The notes under the pieces are model-generated. The model saw nothing but the letters and a program-made list of their open reading frames with translations. It was not told where the DNA came from and ran no database searches. From Megalobrama amblycephala (Eukaryota; Chordata; Actinopteri; Cypriniformes; Xenocyprididae): a DNA stretch of 64,000 bases. Within the stretch, counting starts at the first letter, position 1. Every line of letters starts with the position of its first letter. The stretch is taken from assembly GCF_018812025.1 (NCBI RefSeq), contig NC_063054.1:8057082-8121081 (forward strand), given 5' to 3'. The translations under genes were made by a program, and so were the position numbers. Shown here piece by piece: positions 1 to 34,909 of this stretch.

Positions 1-594
1 TAATGCAGTTGGCAAACCTACTTAAAGCTGCATACCGCCACCTATTGCACAACACCTGCGTTACAGCTGATGTAAAATAAAGGATAGGGCGCTTAGGATA
101 GGCGATACCGATCAGTTAAAAAATGCAAAATTTACCCCGATACCAATTTTTGAGAACGGCTCAGAACATCCCTAGTTATAATATTCACATACCATTGTAT
201 ATGTTTAATTGGTATCCAAGGTACGTCAAAGAATGCCATACTGATACTTTTTGTACATTTGTTGTAACTGTAGAAAGTTACCAAGCTTGCAGTATCTATA
301 AAGCAGATGCTGTTTCTTTCATTCACACTGAGCCAAAAAGTCTGTAATGTTTACATTAGATTTGAGGCACTAATGGGCATTTGGGTGAGCTGTTGTTTGC
401 CTTTTCCAGTTTTTAGATCTCTTTGGTCATTTGTCACAACTGCTGAATTTCCCTTATTTCAGAGGAGTTCTCAAGGGCTTAAACCAGAACCGGCTTCAAA
501 CTTACTTTCTGTTTGTGAACGGTAAGATGTAATTGATTCTTGAGCGTAAGGGAAGTTCACTGGCAGCCCCAATGGTACCCTGTTCGAGTAGTTT

Positions 595-608
595 GTTGTC
601 ATAGCAAC
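595..608. promoter_or_regulatory. RFX X-box-like site
   Basis: GTTGTCATAGCAAC is an imperfect palindrome matching the RFX X-box pattern (GTTGCC-AT-GGCAAC type). It is followed directly by AGTAAAAT, a forkhead-like A-rich core. The match is seen in sequence; function is inferred. Confidence 0.3.
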
Positions 609-900
609 AGTAAAATTAGCTGGCCCTTTTCTGTCAGATGTAACGTTTTGTGGCAGTGCCACCATGGATACATAGAAAGCAGAACTGTGTATCGTGTGTA
701 TATGTGCATTTATATGTTCCAAGAGAACACCTTCATGCGGTTACCCTTCATAAAACACCTCGACTGGTAACTGACCCGCCAGCCCACTGCTTTTCTTAGA
801 GATTTGTTTATGTTGAGCCCAATTTGATACAGAGTTGATGTGTTGTCCTATATACTACATATTTTGGAGACCATTGGAATAACATGTAAATGCTGTTTTA

Positions 901-1345
901 TTAAAGGGGACCTATTATGTAAAATTCACTTTTACATGGTGTTTGAACATAAATATGTCAACAGTGTGTGTACACCACCACCTCATTATGATAAAAATCA
1001 ACCCACTCCTCTTTTTTTAATCCCCATAAATCATAACCAGTGTCTCAGAACAAGCCGTTTGCAGATTGTAGCTTTTGTGATGTCACAAATGCCTAGGCTC
1101 CGCCCATGACTGCTGACAGATTCTTCCCTATTAGCGCAGACCCCGCCCTGAGTGAACTGTATACAATCTGCCATGTTTATCTCCTCACCAGAGCATTTAA
1201 CAGCAGCATTTTATGTAAGAAATGTGGTCTTAATAAAGGTGCTAAGTTATTTCATCAAGAGCAGATTTTCTGTTTTTCTTTTGTTGTTTGATTCATATTA
1301 ACTGCAAAAATAGCAGTAGGTACTGTATATTACACTGCTGTCACT
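901..1345. repeat. TTAA-starting interspersed element, right end unclear
   Basis: It begins TTAAAGGGGACCTATTATG, close in style to the element ends at 4696 and 43839. I recognise this kind of end as a common fish interspersed repeat. A matching inverted right end was not found; it probably runs into the next element at 1346. Confidence 0.45.
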
Positions 1346-2333
1346 TTAAAGGTGCCGTAGAACGTCTTTTCAAAAGATGTAATATAAGTCTAAGGTGTCC
1401 CCTGAATGTGTCTGTGAAGTTTCAGCTCAAAATACCCCATAGATTTTTTTTAAATTAATTTTTTTAACTGCCTATTTTGGGGCATCATTAACTATGCACC
1501 GATTCAGGCTGCGCGGCCCCTTTAAATCTCTTGCTCCCTGCCCTCCTGAGCTCTTGACTATAAGTGCAGTTATACAGTGCATAAACAAAGTTCACACAGC
1601 TAATATAACCCTCAAATGGATCTTTACAAGATGTTCGTCATTCATGCTGCATGCATGCATCGGATCATGTGAGTATAGTATTTATTTGGATGTTTACATT
1701 TAATTCTGAATGAGTTTGATAGTGCTCCGTGGCTAAAGCTAACATTACACACTGTTGGAGAGATTTATAAAGAATGAAGTTGTGTTCATGAATTATACAG
1801 ACTGCAAGTGTTTAAAAATGAAAATAGCGACGGCTCTCTTGTCTCCGCGAATACAGTAATAAACGATGGTAAATTTAACCGCATTTAACAGTACATTAGC
1901 AACATGCTAACGAAACATTTAGAAAGACAATTCATAAATATCACTAAAAATATCATGATATCATGGATCATGTCAGTTATTATTGCTCCATCTGCCATTT
2001 TTGGCTATTGTCCTTGCTTGCTTACCTAGTCTGATGATTCAGCTGTGCACAGATCCAGACGTTAATACTGGCTGCCCTTGTCTAATGCCTTGAACATAGG
2101 CTGGTATATGCAAATATTGGGGGCGTACATATTAATGATCCCGACTGTTATGTACCAGTCTGTGTTATGTTGAGATTCGCCTATTTTCCGGAGGTCTTTT
2201 AAACCAATGAGATTTATATAAGAAGGAGGAAACAATGGAGTTTGAAACTCAACGTATGTCTTTTCCATGTACTGAACTGTACTGTACAGCTATGCCAATG
2301 TAAATTAAATTTTTGATTCTAGGGCACCTTTAA
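1346..2333. mobile_element. TTAA-bounded non-autonomous DNA transposon, 988 bp
   Basis: The left end TTAAAGGTGCCGTAGAA and the right end, read inverted as TTAAAGGTGCCCTAGAA, form terminal inverted repeats with TTAA at both outer edges. No transposase frame is seen inside. The terminal motif is typical of abundant cyprinid interspersed repeats. Confidence 0.7.
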
Positions 2334-2369
2334 TATACAGATCTAATATACACATGCGATTTCTTTACT

Positions 2370-3240
2370 TGCTGTTTAGTCACAGACATAACCGACTATG
2401 TTTATGTGAACTTTGTGTGTTTTTGACAGTTGAAAGAGAACTTAGTTGTAACTGATTTAATATGCATGCAGATAATAAACTTTCATGATGATGAAGAATT
2501 GCAATATCATGTGAGCGCGACCGCGATAGACATGATAATCAAAACCAAACAGATGTTTTGTTAGTTTTTGGCAGAGTATTTAAAGCATGAGCTGTACAGG
2601 CTCCACCTTCTTCTGGAAAGCGGGGTTGGACAGCAGCAGCTCATTTGCATTTGCATCCATCTCGAATGACGACGCATCTATTGGTTAATATGATTTGTTT
2701 AAAATAGCAACGTGGGAAACGGACAGACAGAGTTCAGATAATGTATGTTTCAGTCGATGGATGCGCAAAACGTTACAACAACAATAATCAGAAAGCGTGG
2801 ACAAAACAGTTACTCTTTGTAAACTGTTAACTGCGAGTGCCGTCTGCTCTAATGTCCAGTCATTTACGCCGTCATCGCCGTTGATAGCGCGAGCGCAGGT
2901 GAGACCTGAACAGCACACGCTGCTATCTGTGTTTAAACTAACTCATTTAAGCCTTGCTGATTTAAACCTTCAAGAACAAAACGCGAAAGAGAGCTCGCGC
3001 GCGCTGTGAGAAGATTTGTGTGCGCTCATCCGAAGCGCGCACACGCTTATTTCAGTCAGCGCGCAAATACTGAGTTCTCTTTCAAGTCTTGCGCTTCAGC
3101 GGACAAATTCATACAAAAATTATGTCAACATGCCCGTCTTAGCGAGTATCCTAGCAAACATAGTCGGTTATGTCTTAAGTGAACGTATATTAGTCGAGAA
3201 AGAAAGGCACATGTGTAACAGTAGCTATATGTAGGCCTAC
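2370..3240. repeat. Interspersed repeat related to 28720-28830
   Basis: An ACATAGTCGGTTATGT core followed by GTGAACG and AAAGAAAGGCAC near 3160-3210 recurs in inverted orientation near 28765-28825. A second shorter copy of the first part (CCGACTATGTTTATGTGAAC) lies at about 2391. This shows a dispersed family, but element ends could not be set. Confidence 0.4.
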
Positions 3241-3959
3241 TGGATCGTGCATGTCTTATAGGGAAAAAAAACTATTCCTGCTGCCTGTTTTTAATGTTAA
3301 ATCAAACAACAAATAACAAAGAAATCACTCACTGCTCTTGACTGAATAGTTTTTGTAACTTCAATAATGATTAATCTTTATTTATTTTATACAGTAAAGA
3401 TAATATGCAGTGATATTTTATATTTGATTACTTTATACATTTTCTGTACGTGAAAACTACTGTTAGATACCTGAAAAACCTGAAAAGCACTGTTCCTGGA
3501 TCCTGGATCTGTTTTTTCGCTCTTCTTTATTCTTTTTTATGTATTATAGCAGTATCGGATCGGGACTCGGTATTGGTAGATACTCAAAATCAAATGACTC
3601 GGACTCAGACTCGAGGGCAAAAAAACGTGATCGGGACATCCCTACCTTTAACATTGACAAAGTACACTGAAAAAAATCTGGTGTAGAAACAATTGTCACT
3701 CAGAAATTGCTAGTAAATTTCACAAACAATGACAAAGAAACAGCAAGTAACACATTGAATTAAACATGACATTTTTAAGTAGAAAAACTGAAAAAGCAGT
3801 GTTACTGCCAGTGTATTACCATCAGATACCATCACTGTACCTCCAAAATACTTTGTATTATTTCTCTTTAATTATATGACATTTAAAGGTCAGGATTAAA
3901 TAGTTGACTACAACAGTTTTCTCTTGTATTTTAGTAAAACAAAACACAGTTTTTGTTAA

Positions 3960-4330
3960 GATGCAGTTGTTTCTAGCTGAGACCTCGGTTGTGATGTGGA
4001 TGTGATGTCGTCCACATTTGTATAATCTGCCTTATAAACGCAGCCATGCCTTGACTGACCCCAGGGAATCTCTGCTCCAGATTGTGAGGCTGGATAATAT
4101 TCTTGCTCCGTTGCCGTGGATACAGATGCTTTATTAGCAATGCAGTGCTAGCTGTCAGCTGTCAATCAATGCAAGGGAAGAGAGTTGCTGCTTTGACATG
4201 TAAGTGCGAGTGTCAAAAGCAGCCCTGAGGCGTGACTGTGCATTTTCCAAGGAGTGCTCAGCTGCATATGCTGTTATTGACTGATTGAATGGCCTTATTG
4301 GGGTGTTGCCGCCCCTGGCACATCTGTTGA
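3960..4330. other. Non-repetitive block, candidate conserved noncoding element
   Basis: This 370-bp stretch has balanced composition, no repeat ends, no long open frame, and homeodomain/bHLH-like words such as CAGCTGTCAATCAATG. It stands out from the surrounding AT-rich repeats and could be an intronic enhancer of foxn3. Conservation cannot be seen from one genome. Confidence 0.25.
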
Positions 4331-4564
4331 CATGTACCTACGGTATATAAGTATAATTGTGTGTGGGTACGTGTTGGCATGGGTGTCAGTTAGAGGGAGT
4401 TAAAATTGACGGGTAATGCTGGAAGGAGAGATTAACTGGATTACCTACTGTGACTTGGGCAGTATTTGATAAGTTCCTATTTAGATTTTATGCATCTGAA
4501 GATAGCGCCAGGCTTACTTCCTCTAAAATATAACCTCCCGCTAATCTTACCTCCCAGAAACCTC

Positions 4565-4584
4565 AAACACACACACACACACAC
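4565..4584. repeat. (CA)n microsatellite
   Basis: About ten CA dinucleotides in a row. Confidence 0.9.
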
Positions 4585-4695
4585 AAACAGGCTGCTGCCA
4601 CTAGAATGCTTGATCAGATTTTCCATTGTAAAAAAGCTTGCATCATTGTTATAACGTGTCTCTTTTTTTTTTGTATGGAAGCCTGAGAAGAAAAG

Positions 4696-5071
4696 TTAAA
4701 GTGCCCCTATTATGGATTTTTGAAAATGACCTTTCATGAAGTGTGTAGCATAGCTCTAAGTGAATGAAAACATCCTGCAAAGTTTTAAATCTGAAAGTGC
4801 ACCGTACATAAAGTTATTGTCTCTATAAGTAAGAATCGACTCTGAGTCAATTAAAGGAGTCATTTTTAAAACGAATCCCAAGCCGTTTCATTGTAACATC
4901 ACAACAAAACATCAGCATATTCTCAGTTATTATTGAGAACTGAGGTGAAATTAAATGTATATTATGAGAAAACAGAAGTGTTTTTTGACCTTGCATGCAT
5001 GTAAACTTGTTGTAGGAGACTCCCAAAACAATTTTAGGAACCTTAAAAAAGGCATAATAGGGGCACTTTAA
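4696..5071. mobile_element. TTAA-bounded MITE, 376 bp
   Basis: The left end TTAAAGTGCCCCTATTATG and right end CATAATAGGGGCACTTTAA are perfect inverted repeats of 19 bp with TTAA at the outer edges. There is no coding capacity. Confidence 0.8.
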
Positions 5072-5089
5072 TTGTAGCTTTACATCTAA

Positions 5090-5610
5090 CAATTGCAACT
5101 TCTCATAATTATGGGAAAATAAGTCACAATTATTTATATCTCGCAGTTGTTACTTTATTTCCCACACTTTTCCCAAAGTTGTGAAAGTTTCTCTTAATTG
5201 CAACTTCATATTTCACAGTTGCTTTGTCATAATTGCTACTCTTTTTCATTATGACTTTATAACTCACAATGCAACTTTAAATCTCAGTTATCTTTTTTCT
5301 TTTTTTTTTTTTACTCTTAGACAGAAACTAGCTGCCTTATCTATGGAAGCTGGTTTCCACCACACAAAAAAAAAAATTAAAATAAATAAATAAAGTAATT
5401 GATAATTGTAATGATTCTGAACAATTCTGATAGTCAGAATTGAAACATATAAACTAGCAATTCTGAGAAATAGTCAGATTTGTAAGATATAAAGTCACAA
5501 TTCTGAGAAATAAACTGGCAGTTCTGAGAAATAAAGTCGTAATTACAATATATAAACTTGCAATTGCGAGAAAAAAGTCAGAATTGCAAGATGTAAACTT
5601 GCAATTGAAT
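5090..5610. repeat. Degenerate AT-rich tandem repeat
   Basis: Loosely repeated phrases of the type CACAATTCTGAGAAATAAA / AAGTCAGAATTGCAAGAT run through this block at roughly 20-25 bp spacing. The same vocabulary recurs at 7250-7510 and 62655-62800. The ATGGAAGCTGGTTTCCACCA at about 5343 matches the end of the small palindrome at 32810, so the block may be a transposon with an expanded internal repeat. Confidence 0.55.
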
Positions 5611-6248
5611 AAACATTTATAATGCTTTGTTTTAAATTACCTTGGCAGTAAATTACAAAAAACGTTTTAATGCTGCGAGGGTGTTTCTAATACAACGGCC
5701 GAGGGAGTGATGGCAAATTTTACATCATTCTTTCTTCTGACTGCTATAATTGTCACAAGATGAAGAAGAAGACTGAAGAAGGCTGATTCAAAACATATAC
5801 TAGGTTTAATGCAAAAGCAGGCGCAAAGATGTAACTGTGTGTCCAACAGAAACACACAACAACTGACCTCCAAAGACTGAAAACAGAGGAACTTGTCTGC
5901 TATGCTCTGTTCCTCAGTTTATTTGGAATTTGACTATTTATTATAAACTGCATTTGTGTGTGTCAACTCTGTCTTTTTCCTGTTTGCTGGCCTTACCTCT
6001 GAAATATGGAAGTGGTTTCCAGTTCTCATGCTGATTTTTAGTCTCATTTCTCTCTGGAGTTTGTTTCGAGGGAAGATCTACAAATATAAGAGATTGAACT
6101 TTACATGCATTGATGTGTTGAGCCTCATGTATTTGTTGACCCTAAAAACTATATTTTACTAACCATATGTTTGATTCATACTGAAAGCTGCAAAACTCAA
6201 ATGTCAAATCATACAGTGAGCAAATAATAGAGAACAGAAATTTTACTT

Positions 6249-7248
6249 TTAAGGGCACTAACCTCGCGATAATCTCTAGATGCAATACCTAGACAGCACA
6301 CAAATGTGCTTGCCCGAAATTGTAACTTTTTAAGTGTATCTTTGCAGATTTTGTATTGTTACAGTGTCAGTGTATTTCTATATGAACAGTGTTTATCCAT
6401 TCTGTGTTACCTGGGCCGAGAAATTCATGTTTTTTTGGCAGCAAAAGTCTGCCGGATGACTTGTTTTAACAGCTCCAGGGCTTTCATGAAAACTACATTT
6501 TATACTTTCACACTTTTGTATCCACGCCCAGACAGTCTGATCAGCAGAGGGTTATTAACAGAACAATTATTGTAAAGGTGGTTTAAATTTAAAATTTAAT
6601 TTTACTTTGTCTATTATTTAAATAGCATTATGGTAAAAATGGAGCAACAGCTTTCTTACCTTTACGCGACAACGTTTTGCTTCGGGAGTTTGGGGGGAGC
6701 TGACAGAACGGCAGTTTTTGGGTTTTTTTTCTCTACTCCTTTTGGCCTAAACCACTGTGTTCTGTGTTTATGTTGACTACAAAAACTATTTTTTCGATTT
6801 TCCATCGCTGTGTTTTCTCCATATTTATGAGTCTTTGCAGGTTTAATCTGCTGCCTACAATGCTCTGGATCATTCTCTGGAAACTGAAAGTAACTCACTT
6901 CCGCTAAACATTTACTCTTTGAATTCTTGCACTCGCAAACAATACAAGTCAATGCCATTGACTAAAAGTTTGCTAAGAAGTATTTCCTACTAAAGCAAGG
7001 CGGTATTTGACTCTGCTAAGCGTATCCATAGCAGACTGGTGGGAGTGGCTTTGGATGGCAACATGCCCAGTGCATTATGGGTGTTGAAGTTTTCCTACCT
7101 ATTTGGCAAAAGGAAAGACAACAGCCTTTTTTTCTGTTTTCTCTAGTCAGGGAGCACCGATTTCACTTTTTTTCCCCCACACTTATACTGTATAGACAGC
7201 CAAGTTTTATTGAAAGCCCATGTTGCCAGTGGTTAAGTAGCCCTTTAA
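6249..7248. mobile_element. Possible TTAA-bounded element carrying a THAP remnant, about 1 kb
   Basis: The left edge TTAAGGGCACTAACC and the inverted right edge TTAAAGGGCTACTTAACC resemble each other with small gaps and both carry TTAA. Between them, on the minus strand, lies a THAP-like open frame (6662-6958). Boundaries are provisional because the terminal match is imperfect. Confidence 0.45.
6662..6958 (-). pseudogene. THAP zinc-finger-like fragment (98 aa)
   Basis: A 98-residue frame starts MALTCIVCEC. It has the layout of a THAP DNA-binding zinc finger: C5-x4-C10, a YFQFP segment at residues 23-27, and C60-SQ-H63. That gives C-x4-C-x49-C-x2-H, within the family's usual spacing. The conserved tryptophan expected about ten residues after the FP motif appears to be missing (RQQI in its place) and no AVPTIF-like end is seen. 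THAP domains occur in host regulators and in P-element- and Kolobok-type transposases; the setting inside a likely transposon favours the latter. It could be a decayed exon. It is not obviously expressed, and no downstream transposase exon was found. Confidence 0.45.
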
Positions 7249-7510
7249 AAAGTCAGAATTATGGCATGTGTCATAAATATGTATTTATTTAATATGTATC
7301 ATAATTTTGCCTTTTTATCTCACAATTATGACTCAGTATGTCATAATTTTGACTTATGTCATGATTTTAACTTGTCATAATTTGACAAAGTCATAATTTA
7401 GACTTTTTATGTCATAATTTCGACTGTGTAATCTCATAATTATGACTTAGTATGTCATAATTCTGACTTTTTATGTCATGATTTGAATCTTATGTCGTAA
7501 TTATGACCTT
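7245..7510. repeat. Degenerate tandem repeat, GTCATAATTATGACTT type
   Basis: The phrase TATGTCATAATT(A/C)TGACTT recurs many times at roughly 20-bp intervals. It is palindromic at the unit level. It ends about 170 bp before the foxn3 exon acceptor. Confidence 0.7.
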
Positions 7511-7694
7511 TTTTTTTTTTACTGTCATTTACCAAAGCATGATTTTTTTTTTTTTCTCATGTAGTGGAAAATTCATCTTATATAAGAGTTCCAATTAAGC
7601 CTTTTCATGAATATTTGATAAAAAAAGATTTTCTGAAAAACCAGCAGTGACTTTAAAGTGTGCTTCTTGTGTGTCTGCAGGAGCCGAGGGCTGC

Positions 7695-29978
<22,284 letters not shown>

Positions 29979-30062
29979 CAATGAACGGAAATCCCGTTAA
30001 CACAGATCTAAATACTTCTGTTCCAGGATATCAGGTGAATTCTAGTCAGTTGTTGCAATATC

Positions 30063-30068
30063 AATAAA
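30063..30068 (+). terminator. foxn3: Proximal foxn3 poly(A) signal AATAAA
   Basis: A canonical AATAAA lies 85 nt after the stop codon. A T/GT-rich downstream element starts about 60 nt later and grades into the (GT)n tract at 30136. Confidence 0.6.
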
Positions 30069-30135
30069 ATCACTGTTGTCCCTTGTTAAATTTGATTTCC
30101 TGGGTGAAAGAATCTCATGTTCATGTTTTTTTGTG

Positions 30136-30157
30136 TGTGCGTGTGTGTGTGCGTGCG

Positions 30158-30200
<43 letters not shown>
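30136..30200. repeat. (GT)n microsatellite
   Basis: Interrupted GT repeat of about 65 bp. Confidence 0.9.
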
Positions 30201-30673
30201 ATGTATGTGTGAAGAGGGAAAAAAGCCATAGTAAAAATTGGGTCATTTGAGTGAAATCTGTTTTAATGTTTGTTTTTGAATTCATCAAGCCTACGGAACA
30301 AGTTAAAAGAATTAATTCTGTTGTAGCAATCCTTCTAGTTCACATCAGAAAGTTGAACGGAGAGATTTTCTATGCTGCTCTCAAGTGTGCCAAAGATGAT
30401 ACCTGTTGATGAAAGTGCAGCTAATCCATGCACACTTAGTAAGACCAGTAATAGTTTCAAAACGTAGTAATACCGACCTATATTACAAAAACCATCAGAT
30501 GAATATTTGGGTCAATGACATAATGCTCATTTTTCTTGGTCCACATCTATTGATTAACTCAAAAATACATTAAAAATGCAGTTCACGACTTGAGTACGCC
30601 TCTTGTTGCATTTTTTATTTCGAAATTCATTTTTGGGTCAAGTCAGAAAGTTCAGTGTGGTGATTAAAATTAG

Positions 30674-30973
30674 CAGTGTTAAGGGGAAAGTTACTTTTTA
30701 AAGTAATGAGTTACAATTTTGCGTTACTCCCTAAAAAGTAACTAATTGCGTTACTTAGTTACTTTTAATGAAAAGTAATGCATTACATTACTTTTGCATT
30801 CTGTTTTGGGCAAAAGGAAAGGCCATTTTACACTAAAAGTTACATGAATAAGCCTTAGGCTGAAGGAAATGCAAAGTAACTTGCGTTACTTATTTGAAAA
30901 AGTAACTCCGATGTTTTGTAAGTAATCTGATTACGTAACCCGCGTTACTTGCAATTAGTTTCCCCCAACACTG
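30674..30973. mobile_element. Palindromic MITE, 300 bp (CAGTGTT ends)
   Basis: The left end CAGTGTTAAGGGGAAAGTTAC and right end TTTCCCCCAACACTG are inverted, with arms of AAAGTAATGCATTAC and AAGTAACTNNGTTAC type throughout. This is one of the most widespread fish repeats. Confidence 0.75.
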
Positions 30974-32809
30974 AAAAGTAATATGGCATTATCTTTTATT
31001 ATTATTGTCTTAAAAATATGAAAAATTTGAAACATTAATTAAATTAATAATAATATAAATATTTTTGACAAAACTGCTCAATTATATTTGAAAACTTTTG
31101 TCTGAAAAGTAAAAAAAAAAAATCTGCAGACTTATGTGTCAAGGTCAGCAAGTCTCTTAAATATCAGATAATTTGACCTTTTCATGTCAAAATTCATTAA
31201 ATAAAAAAGGAATAATTAAGAATGCTTTTTGCCTTGAGAAATTTATTTATTTCTTAATAATGATTAACGTGTGCATTCATGTATGTACTCAAGGTATAAG
31301 GAAAATATATTATTCTTTTTATTAATGTTTGATGGCTACACCACAGCATTTTAAAGTCATTATATTTACTTTTCTTGAAAATGGTGTACACAATAACAAA
31401 AAGTACATTTCTACTTGGCACGTGTTTTAAAATAGATTTTTCCTATTCTTTATGGTGGACACTCTTATATGTCATTGATCCATTTATTTATTAAGCAGCA
31501 AATGTTTTGTGTAAAATGGCCTGTGTCCAGTGGATAACAAATGTAAAGGTCAAATGCAATATGCCAATTCTCTCTAGATGCCTGGTGTTCAAAACATTTC
31601 TGGTGTTAGTTCTTATTTGAAGCACACGAAAACTAATCTTTCTATGAAGCAATGTGTCAGAAATGCCTATTATGTTGCCAAAATGTTTTTTTTTTTTTTT
31701 TTTTTTTAATCTTTATTTTTAAAAAATCTTCATCACAATCCAAGCAATTTGTCCTGTCAGGATAACACTGTAAAAAGATATTCCCTTTTTTTCCACAAAA
31801 GGCAGTTTTTGCCTGTTTTTCAGTTATATTGCATGGGTGCTTGTACATAAGAAAGAAGTATTTTCTTTTCTAAACGAAAGATCATGTAAGATAGATATTT
31901 AGCATGAGGCATGGCTTATTTTCTTACGAGAAAACAGAGAGAGGCGTCTCTTAAAGCGTAGGTTTCTTTCTTTACTTTTTTTTTTAATCGTATTTCTCTT
32001 CTGCGGCAGACAACTCTTCCAAAGGAAGGGACTTCATGAAAACCCATTAATGAACAGATCTGCCTTGTATTGAATATCAGGTGAAACTGATTTTGCCTTT
32101 TTTGTGGTCCTCGGTTTGGTGGTCCTTTTTCAATTCATTGATGTAAGTGTTCAGATGTTGTTAATAATCAGTGTTGGATGACCTATCACTCTGTACACCC
32201 TTTAAGGTTGTGCTTGGATGTCTGTTCTGTTCTTTTGTAATGGTTCGATACTCCGTTAAAGTCATTTGCATTGTGCAACCTGCAGCGTTGATATCATAAA
32301 TTGTACTGAAATAGTTTGACAAGGAATTAGTATTGGCTTTAGGATAATCCCTTATTAGCGCGATCGACCATGGCTTGTCTGTTTCCTTTATATCTTGTTT
32401 TAAAGTACCCATCTTTGCTACCATCCCTCATGAACTTGAACTCCATCTGTGAAACTGAATGTCCAGGTGTGTGAGGGCGTCCTGTGATGGTTGTTTGCTG
32501 CCTGCTTGGGTCGTCATCCATCAATGTCATACATATGGCGCGTTCAAGTCATGTCGGAAAGATCGTATTTACGAGTTGAACGCACATGAACGCCACCATA
32601 ATGTCGTAAATATGAGTGGGAAGCTGGGGATTATATGTGCATTCGCGCCATGTTGTAATTACTGTAATTCAGATATTTCAACTTTTAAAAAGTGTCCATG
32701 ACCTCATAGAGCTTGTAATTACACCTTGTAAGATGGGAATTTTCGAAAAAATCCTACCTGTATCACATGACCACTGTACCACCCGACTGCTGCAGATTCA
32801 TTTAGCCTA

Positions 32810-32957
32810 TATGGAAGATTGTTTCCGCCACAGAAAAAAAAAAAAAAAAAGATATTTGTGACTCTTTATCTCACAATTCCCGACTTTTTTCCTCCGAGTT
32901 TTAAGATAAAAAGTCGCAATTACTTTTTTTATTCAATGGCGGAAACAAGTTTCCATA
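32810..32957. mobile_element. Small palindromic MITE, 148 bp
   Basis: The ends TATGGAAGATTGTTTCCGCC and GGCGGAAACAAGTTTCCATA are inverted. The interior is the CACAATTCCCGACTTTTT/AAAAAGTCGCAATTA vocabulary found also at 5090 and 62655. Confidence 0.65.
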
Positions 32958-33087
32958 CATTTAGGCATTGATAGTGTTGGCATAGAAAAGCATAATTCCC
33001 AGTCTGAGGATGTGAACAGCTCTGAATAATCACATGTTGTCATCTCAAGACTACGGTAATTATGACATGGTGTGAACAGCATATATT

Positions 33088-33253
33088 TATGCTGCCTTTA
33101 TGTGCTCTCGGAATTATCGTAAATACGAGTTTCCTAGGTTAAAATATTGCACATGAACGCCCTCTCATGTTGAAACTGGAATGCGATAAGCTCGTATTCA
33201 CGACTTAGGAAGTGGGAATTATCAAATTTTCTATAGCACATGAAGGCAGCATA
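33088..33253. mobile_element. Small palindromic MITE, about 165 bp (ATGCTGCC ends)
   Basis: The left TATGCTGCCTTTATGTGCTC and right GAAGGCAGCATA are inverted, with internal CGTAAATACGAGTTTCCTAG arms. Same family as 34908-35002. Confidence 0.65.
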
Positions 33254-34140
33254 AAGCTGCATTCACGTCACCTCGTATTTACCGGAATCTTGAAATGACA
33301 ACACGTGACGTTATATTCGGAGCTGTTCACGTCCTTTTGGTCCTTGGACTGGGAATTATGCGTTTCCATGGCACCACTATCGTGCAACAACGCTGTACAG
33401 TTCGTTCAAACCGCCGCCGACGGGAGGGTCAAAATAAATGACAAGTCGCGTCAACCAATCGGAAGCCTCTCAAGCGAGGACCTCTACATTCCAATTGGCT
33501 GCCGCCGAAACGCGTCATAGTTCATTACCATAAAGTTAACCTGATTTCAACTCTCCTCGACGCTCTCACCGTCCAAGACGCGCCGCGCCGCTCTCGCCGG
33601 AGCTCGCCGCCGGCTCTCATTGAAAATGAATGACTAGCGTCACTTTGACGCTCTCGCCGCCGGCGGTGTGAACACACAGTAATAAATCAATCTACAGCGG
33701 TCAGGTGGTAAAGCGGCCACGTGGTACATCTGGGAGCTTTCAGAAAACTCCCAGCTTACAAACTGTAATTACGAGGACGTGAACGCTTTTTACAAGCTAG
33801 AATCTTGTAACTACAGGAATTACGAGGCCGCGTGAACGCACCTTAAAGCCCCGATCTTTACGAGTTTGGGGCGTGTCAGTGAGAAACATGGCGGAATACC
33901 ACAATACTTAGGTATTTAGCGGTGACCTTGTCAGGCGTATTTATTCACAACCAAATAAGTTAACTGCCTGCACAAAATACGATAGCATCGTAATATAACA
34001 ATATAGCCTAATAATATGTAACGATAAAGTTCACAGTAGGCTCATAATTAAAACATAAAAAAGCAAAACACACCTGATGCACATTCTTTATTCTTCATTT
34101 TAGAAGTAGAGTTTAAAAACCTTGCTGTATTTTTGTGTAG

Positions 34141-34909
34141 TTAAAGGGTTAGTTCACCCAAAAATGAAAATTCTGTCATTAATTACTCACCTTCATGTCG
34201 TTCCACACCTGCAAGACCTTCGTTCATCTTCAGCACACAAATTAAGATATTTTTGATAAAATCCAGTGGCTCAGTGAGGCCTGCATTGACAGCAAGTTAA
34301 TTTATACTTTCAAATGCACAGAAAGCTACTAAAAGCATATTTAAAACAGTTCAACCAGTGGTTCAACCTTAAAGTTATGAAGCGACAATAATTCTTTTTG
34401 TATGCCAAAAAAACAAAATAACAAGCTTCGAAGCTTTACGAATCTTTTGTTTCGAATCAGTGATTCGGAGCATGTATCAAACTCCCATAGTCACGTGAAC
34501 TATTGAAATTTCAAAACACTTAAGACGTAACGAAGCCTCGTTTACTGAAATTACGTGACTTTCACTTCGACTGATTCGATACAAAATATTCATAAAGCTT
34601 CGACGCTTCATGAAGCAGTGTTTTGAAATCACCCATGTTGAATAAAGTGTTTTTTTTGGCACACAAAAAGTATTCTCGTCACTTCATAACATTAAGGTTC
34701 ATGTAGTTAACATTACCGGTTTTAAATATGTTTTTAGTAGCTTTCTGGGAGTTTGAAAGTGTAAATTAACAATGCAGGCTTCACTGAGCTGTCGAATTTT
34801 ATCAAAAAAATATCTTAATTTGTGTTCCGAAGATGAACGAGGTCTGGAACGACATGAAGGTGAGTAATTAATGACAGAATTTTCATTTTTGGGTGAACTA
34901 ACCCTTTAA
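34141..34909. mobile_element. TTAA-bounded palindromic element, 769 bp
   Basis: The ends TTAAAGGGTTAGTTCACCC and GGGTGAACTAACCCTTTAA are exact inverses. Inverted arms of more than 300 bp include GTTCATCTTC and GAAGATGAAC. It lies end to end with the next small element, sharing the TTAA at 34906-34909. Confidence 0.85.

Larger units (their letters stand above)
1..7680. other. foxn3 upstream intron / 5' flank
   Basis: No coding exon is recognisable here. The first coding exon of foxn3 begins with a clean splice acceptor at 7679-7680, so this stretch is most simply the last 5' intron of foxn3, with noncoding first exon(s) left of the window. Much of it is interspersed repeat (about 900-3240, 4696-5610 and 6249-7510). 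The remainder, notably 3960-4330, has normal base composition and may contain regulatory sequence. The open frames of 60-98 codons here are not supported as genes, apart from the THAP-like remnant listed separately. Confidence 0.6.

Noticed and set aside
32161..32530. Minus-strand frames MVAKMGTLK.. and MTLMDDDPSRQQ..
   Set aside because: They overlap in different frames, match no family I know and have no splice context. The block is better explained as 3' UTR or intergenic sequence.
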